Source: JAUSKF01 sp964355005
GTDB lineage: Bacteria > Patescibacteriota > Minisyncoccia > UBA6257 > WO2-44-18
Assembly (NCBI GenBank): GCA_964355005.1
Contig: CAYHBX010000015.1
Coordinates: forward strand, 1-18,580
Direction of reading: 5' to 3'
DNA length: 18,580 bases
Shown here piece after piece: positions 17,090 to 18,580 of this stretch; position 1 is the first letter of the stretch; each line of letters opens with the position of its first letter. The notes beneath the pieces are model-generated. The model did not search any database and was not told the origin of the DNA. It worked only from the letters and a program-made list of their open reading frames with translations. The position numbers were made by a program, and so were the translations under genes.

Positions 17090-18580
17090 ATGCATCTAGT
17101 TATTGTAGAGTCCCCGACTAAAGCCAAAACAATTTCTAAGTTTTTGGGAAAAGATTACCGCGTTGAATCGTCCTATGGTCACGTGCGCGATCTTCCTAAG
17201 AGCACCCTCGGCATTGATGTCGAGAAAAATTTTGAACCGAAATATATTATTCCGGCAAAGGCCCGCAAGAACGTGAAAGTTTTGAAAGATGCCGCCAAGA
17301 AAAGTGATGAGGTCATTTTGGCGACTGATCAAGACCGGGAAGGGGAAGCGATCGCCTGGCATCTGGCGCAAGCCTTGGGGTTGGAGAAATTTAAAAGGAT
17401 CGTTTTCCACGAAATTACCAAGTCCGCGATCGAATCCGCCCTGACCCATCCGCGTGAATTGGATAATCATATGGTGGATGCCCAGCAAGCCCGCCGCGTG
17501 CTGGATCGGTTGGTGGGTTATAAATTATCCCCGTTCCTTTGGAAGAAAGTGGCGCGTGGTTTGTCGGCCGGTCGTGTGCAATCAGCCGCGGTTAAATTGG
17601 TCGTTGAACGGGAAAATGAGATCCGGGCATTCAAACCGGATGAATATTGGACGATCGGCGCGGATCTGCTGCGGGGTGGCGAGGTGGGAGGATTTTCTTT
17701 GAATAAAATAGAAGGTAAGGCGGTTGATAAATTGGAGATCAAGAATAAGGAACAGGCGGATGAAATAGTTAATGAGTTGAAGAGTTGTGAGTTTAAGGTA
17801 GTCACCGTTGAAAAACGGGAAGCAAAGAAAAATCCTTTGCCGCCTTTTATTACCAGCACTCTTCAGCAGACGGCCGCCACGCGGCTCGGTTACTCGGCTA
17901 AAAAAACTATGCTGATGGCCCAGCGGTTGTATGAAAATGGGCATATCACTTATATGCGTACCGACTCCACTAATCTGGCGCAGGAGGCGGTGTCGGCGGC
18001 TAAGAATTGGCTGGAGAAAGAACTTGGCAAGGAATACGCGCTGGAAACCCCCAGAGCATTCAAATCCACTTCAAAGCTGGCGCAGGAGGCGCACGAGGCG
18101 ATCCGCCCAACTCATGTTGATGTTACGCCGGAATCCATTTCTTTGACTGATGAATCGGAGCGGAAGCTTTATAGATTGATTTGGCAGAGGTTTGTCGGTT
18201 CGCAGATGCCGCAGGCGCGGGTAGCGGTAGCGACGGTTGATGTAGGCACCGGAAAATATGAATTGCGGGCCAACGGCCAGCAGATAATTTTTGACGGATT
18301 TCTCAAGATCTGGCCGCAGAAGTTTTCGGAGAAAAATATTCCGGAAATGTCCCAGGGGGACATTCTGGATCTCAAGGAGGTACGATCCGATCAGCATTTT
18401 ACCGAACCGCCGCCGAGGTTTACTGAAGCCAGCCTGATCAAAACTTTGGAAGAATACGGCATCGGCCGCCCCTCTACTTACGCGCCGATTATTTCGGTCA
18501 TTCAATTAAGAAATTACGTCAAAAAAGAAGGCGGTAAATTTTTCCCGACTGAAACGGGGGAACTAGTGAACAAGGTGATG
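17090..18580 (+). CDS. topA: DNA topoisomerase I, N-terminal 497 residues (3' cut by window)
   Basis: Type IA topoisomerase that relaxes negatively supercoiled DNA. It starts M-H-L-V-I-V-E-S-P-T-K-A-K-T-I, the first strand of the TOPRIM domain. The metal-binding triad D80-x-D82-x-E84 sits in D-Q-D-R-E-G-E-A-I-A-W-H. The active-site tyrosine is Tyr288 in H-I-T-Y-M-R-T-D-S. Further conserved blocks are D-A-Q-Q-A-R-R-V-L-D-R-L-V-G-Y, A-G-R-V-Q-S-A, H-E-A-I-R-P-T and G-I-G-R-P-S-T-Y-A. The reading frame is open to the last base of the window, so the C-terminal zinc-finger region is not seen. No clear promoter or ribosome binding site: the 20 bp before the ATG follow the AT-rich inverted repeat. 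Confidence 0.98.
   Translation, partial: MHLVIVESPTKAKTISKFLGKDYRVESSYGHVRDLPKSTLGIDVEKNFEPKYIIPAKARKNVKVLKDAAKKSDEVILATDQDREGEAIAWHLAQALGLEKFKRIVFHEITKSAIESALTHPRELDNHMVDAQQARRVLDRLVGYKLSPFLWKKVARGLSAGRVQSAAVKLVVERENEIRAFKPDEYWTIGADLLRGGEVGGFSLNKIEGKAVDKLEIKNKEQADEIVNELKSCEFKVVTVEKREAKKNPLPPFITSTLQQTAATRLGYSAKKTMLMAQRLYENGHITYMRTDSTNLAQEAVSAAKNWLEKELGKEYALETPRAFKSTSKLAQEAHEAIRPTHVDVTPESISLTDESERKLYRLIWQRFVGSQMPQARVAVATVDVGTGKYELRANGQQIIFDGFLKIWPQKFSEKNIPEMSQGDILDLKEVRSDQHFTEPPPRFTEASLIKTLEEYGIGRPSTYAPIISVIQLRNYVKKEGGKFFPTETGELVNKVM

Noticed and set aside
1..18580. CRISPR array, insertion sequence or rRNA
   Set aside because: No regularly spaced direct repeats, no transposase-like ORF and no rRNA sequence seen on either strand.

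Overview
The window looks like a contig end from a Patescibacteria (CPR) genome, most likely of the Parcubacteria type. This is an inference from several features: short intergenic gaps, a GT4 glycosyltransferase paired with a DUF4012 membrane protein, a TrpR/YerC-type repressor with a lineage-like tail, small secreted peptidoglycan-binding proteins, a PilO-like gene beside dprA, an AT-rich inverted repeat of the kind common between CPR genes, and many promoters whose -10 box lies 6-9 nt before the start codon with no ribosome binding site. TGA is read as stop (for example at 1232-1234 and 11140-11142), so the genetic code is standard and not the TGA=Gly code of some CPR groups. The first 43 bases are an Illumina TruSeq adapter and not genome sequence.

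Layout. 44-3300: the 3' part of leuS, a small unknown gene with its own promoter and terminator, glmS, and a 54-residue membrane peptide. 3305-5018 (minus): an HtrA-type protease without a membrane anchor, and a DedA membrane protein. 5064-6274: two secreted proteins expressed from a mirror-image divergent promoter shared with dedA. 6311-6393 (minus): tRNA-Leu(GAG). 6456-7044: a TrpR-family regulator bracketed by two copies of a long palindromic operator. 7250-9579: a diversity-generating retroelement (DGR) cassette. It consists of a 616-residue target protein whose last 43 codons are a variable repeat (VR, 8969-9098), followed by a hairpin, a terminator and the template repeat (TR, 9411-9540). 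All 15 VR/TR differences fall on TR adenines and none of the 94 non-adenine positions differ. No reverse transcriptase or Avd gene is in the window. 9565-13112: rplS (minus), then a GT4-DUF4012 operon. 13054-14361 (minus): an RluD-type pseudouridine synthase and a GmhB-like HAD phosphatase. 14478-14837: a small unknown gene. 14927-15914 (minus): tRNA-Val(GAC), tRNA-Ile(GAT), a small membrane protein and a PilO-like protein. 15935-18580: dprA, the AT-rich inverted repeat, and topA, cut by the window end.

Most genes are household or envelope functions: translation (leuS, rplS, rlu, three tRNAs), amino-sugar synthesis for the envelope (glmS, GT4, DUF4012), protein quality control (htrA), and DNA uptake and topology (pilO-like, dprA, topA). 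The accessory core is the DGR target with its template, next to the TrpR-type regulator. This looks like a protein diversification system whose reverse transcriptase must be supplied from elsewhere or has been lost.
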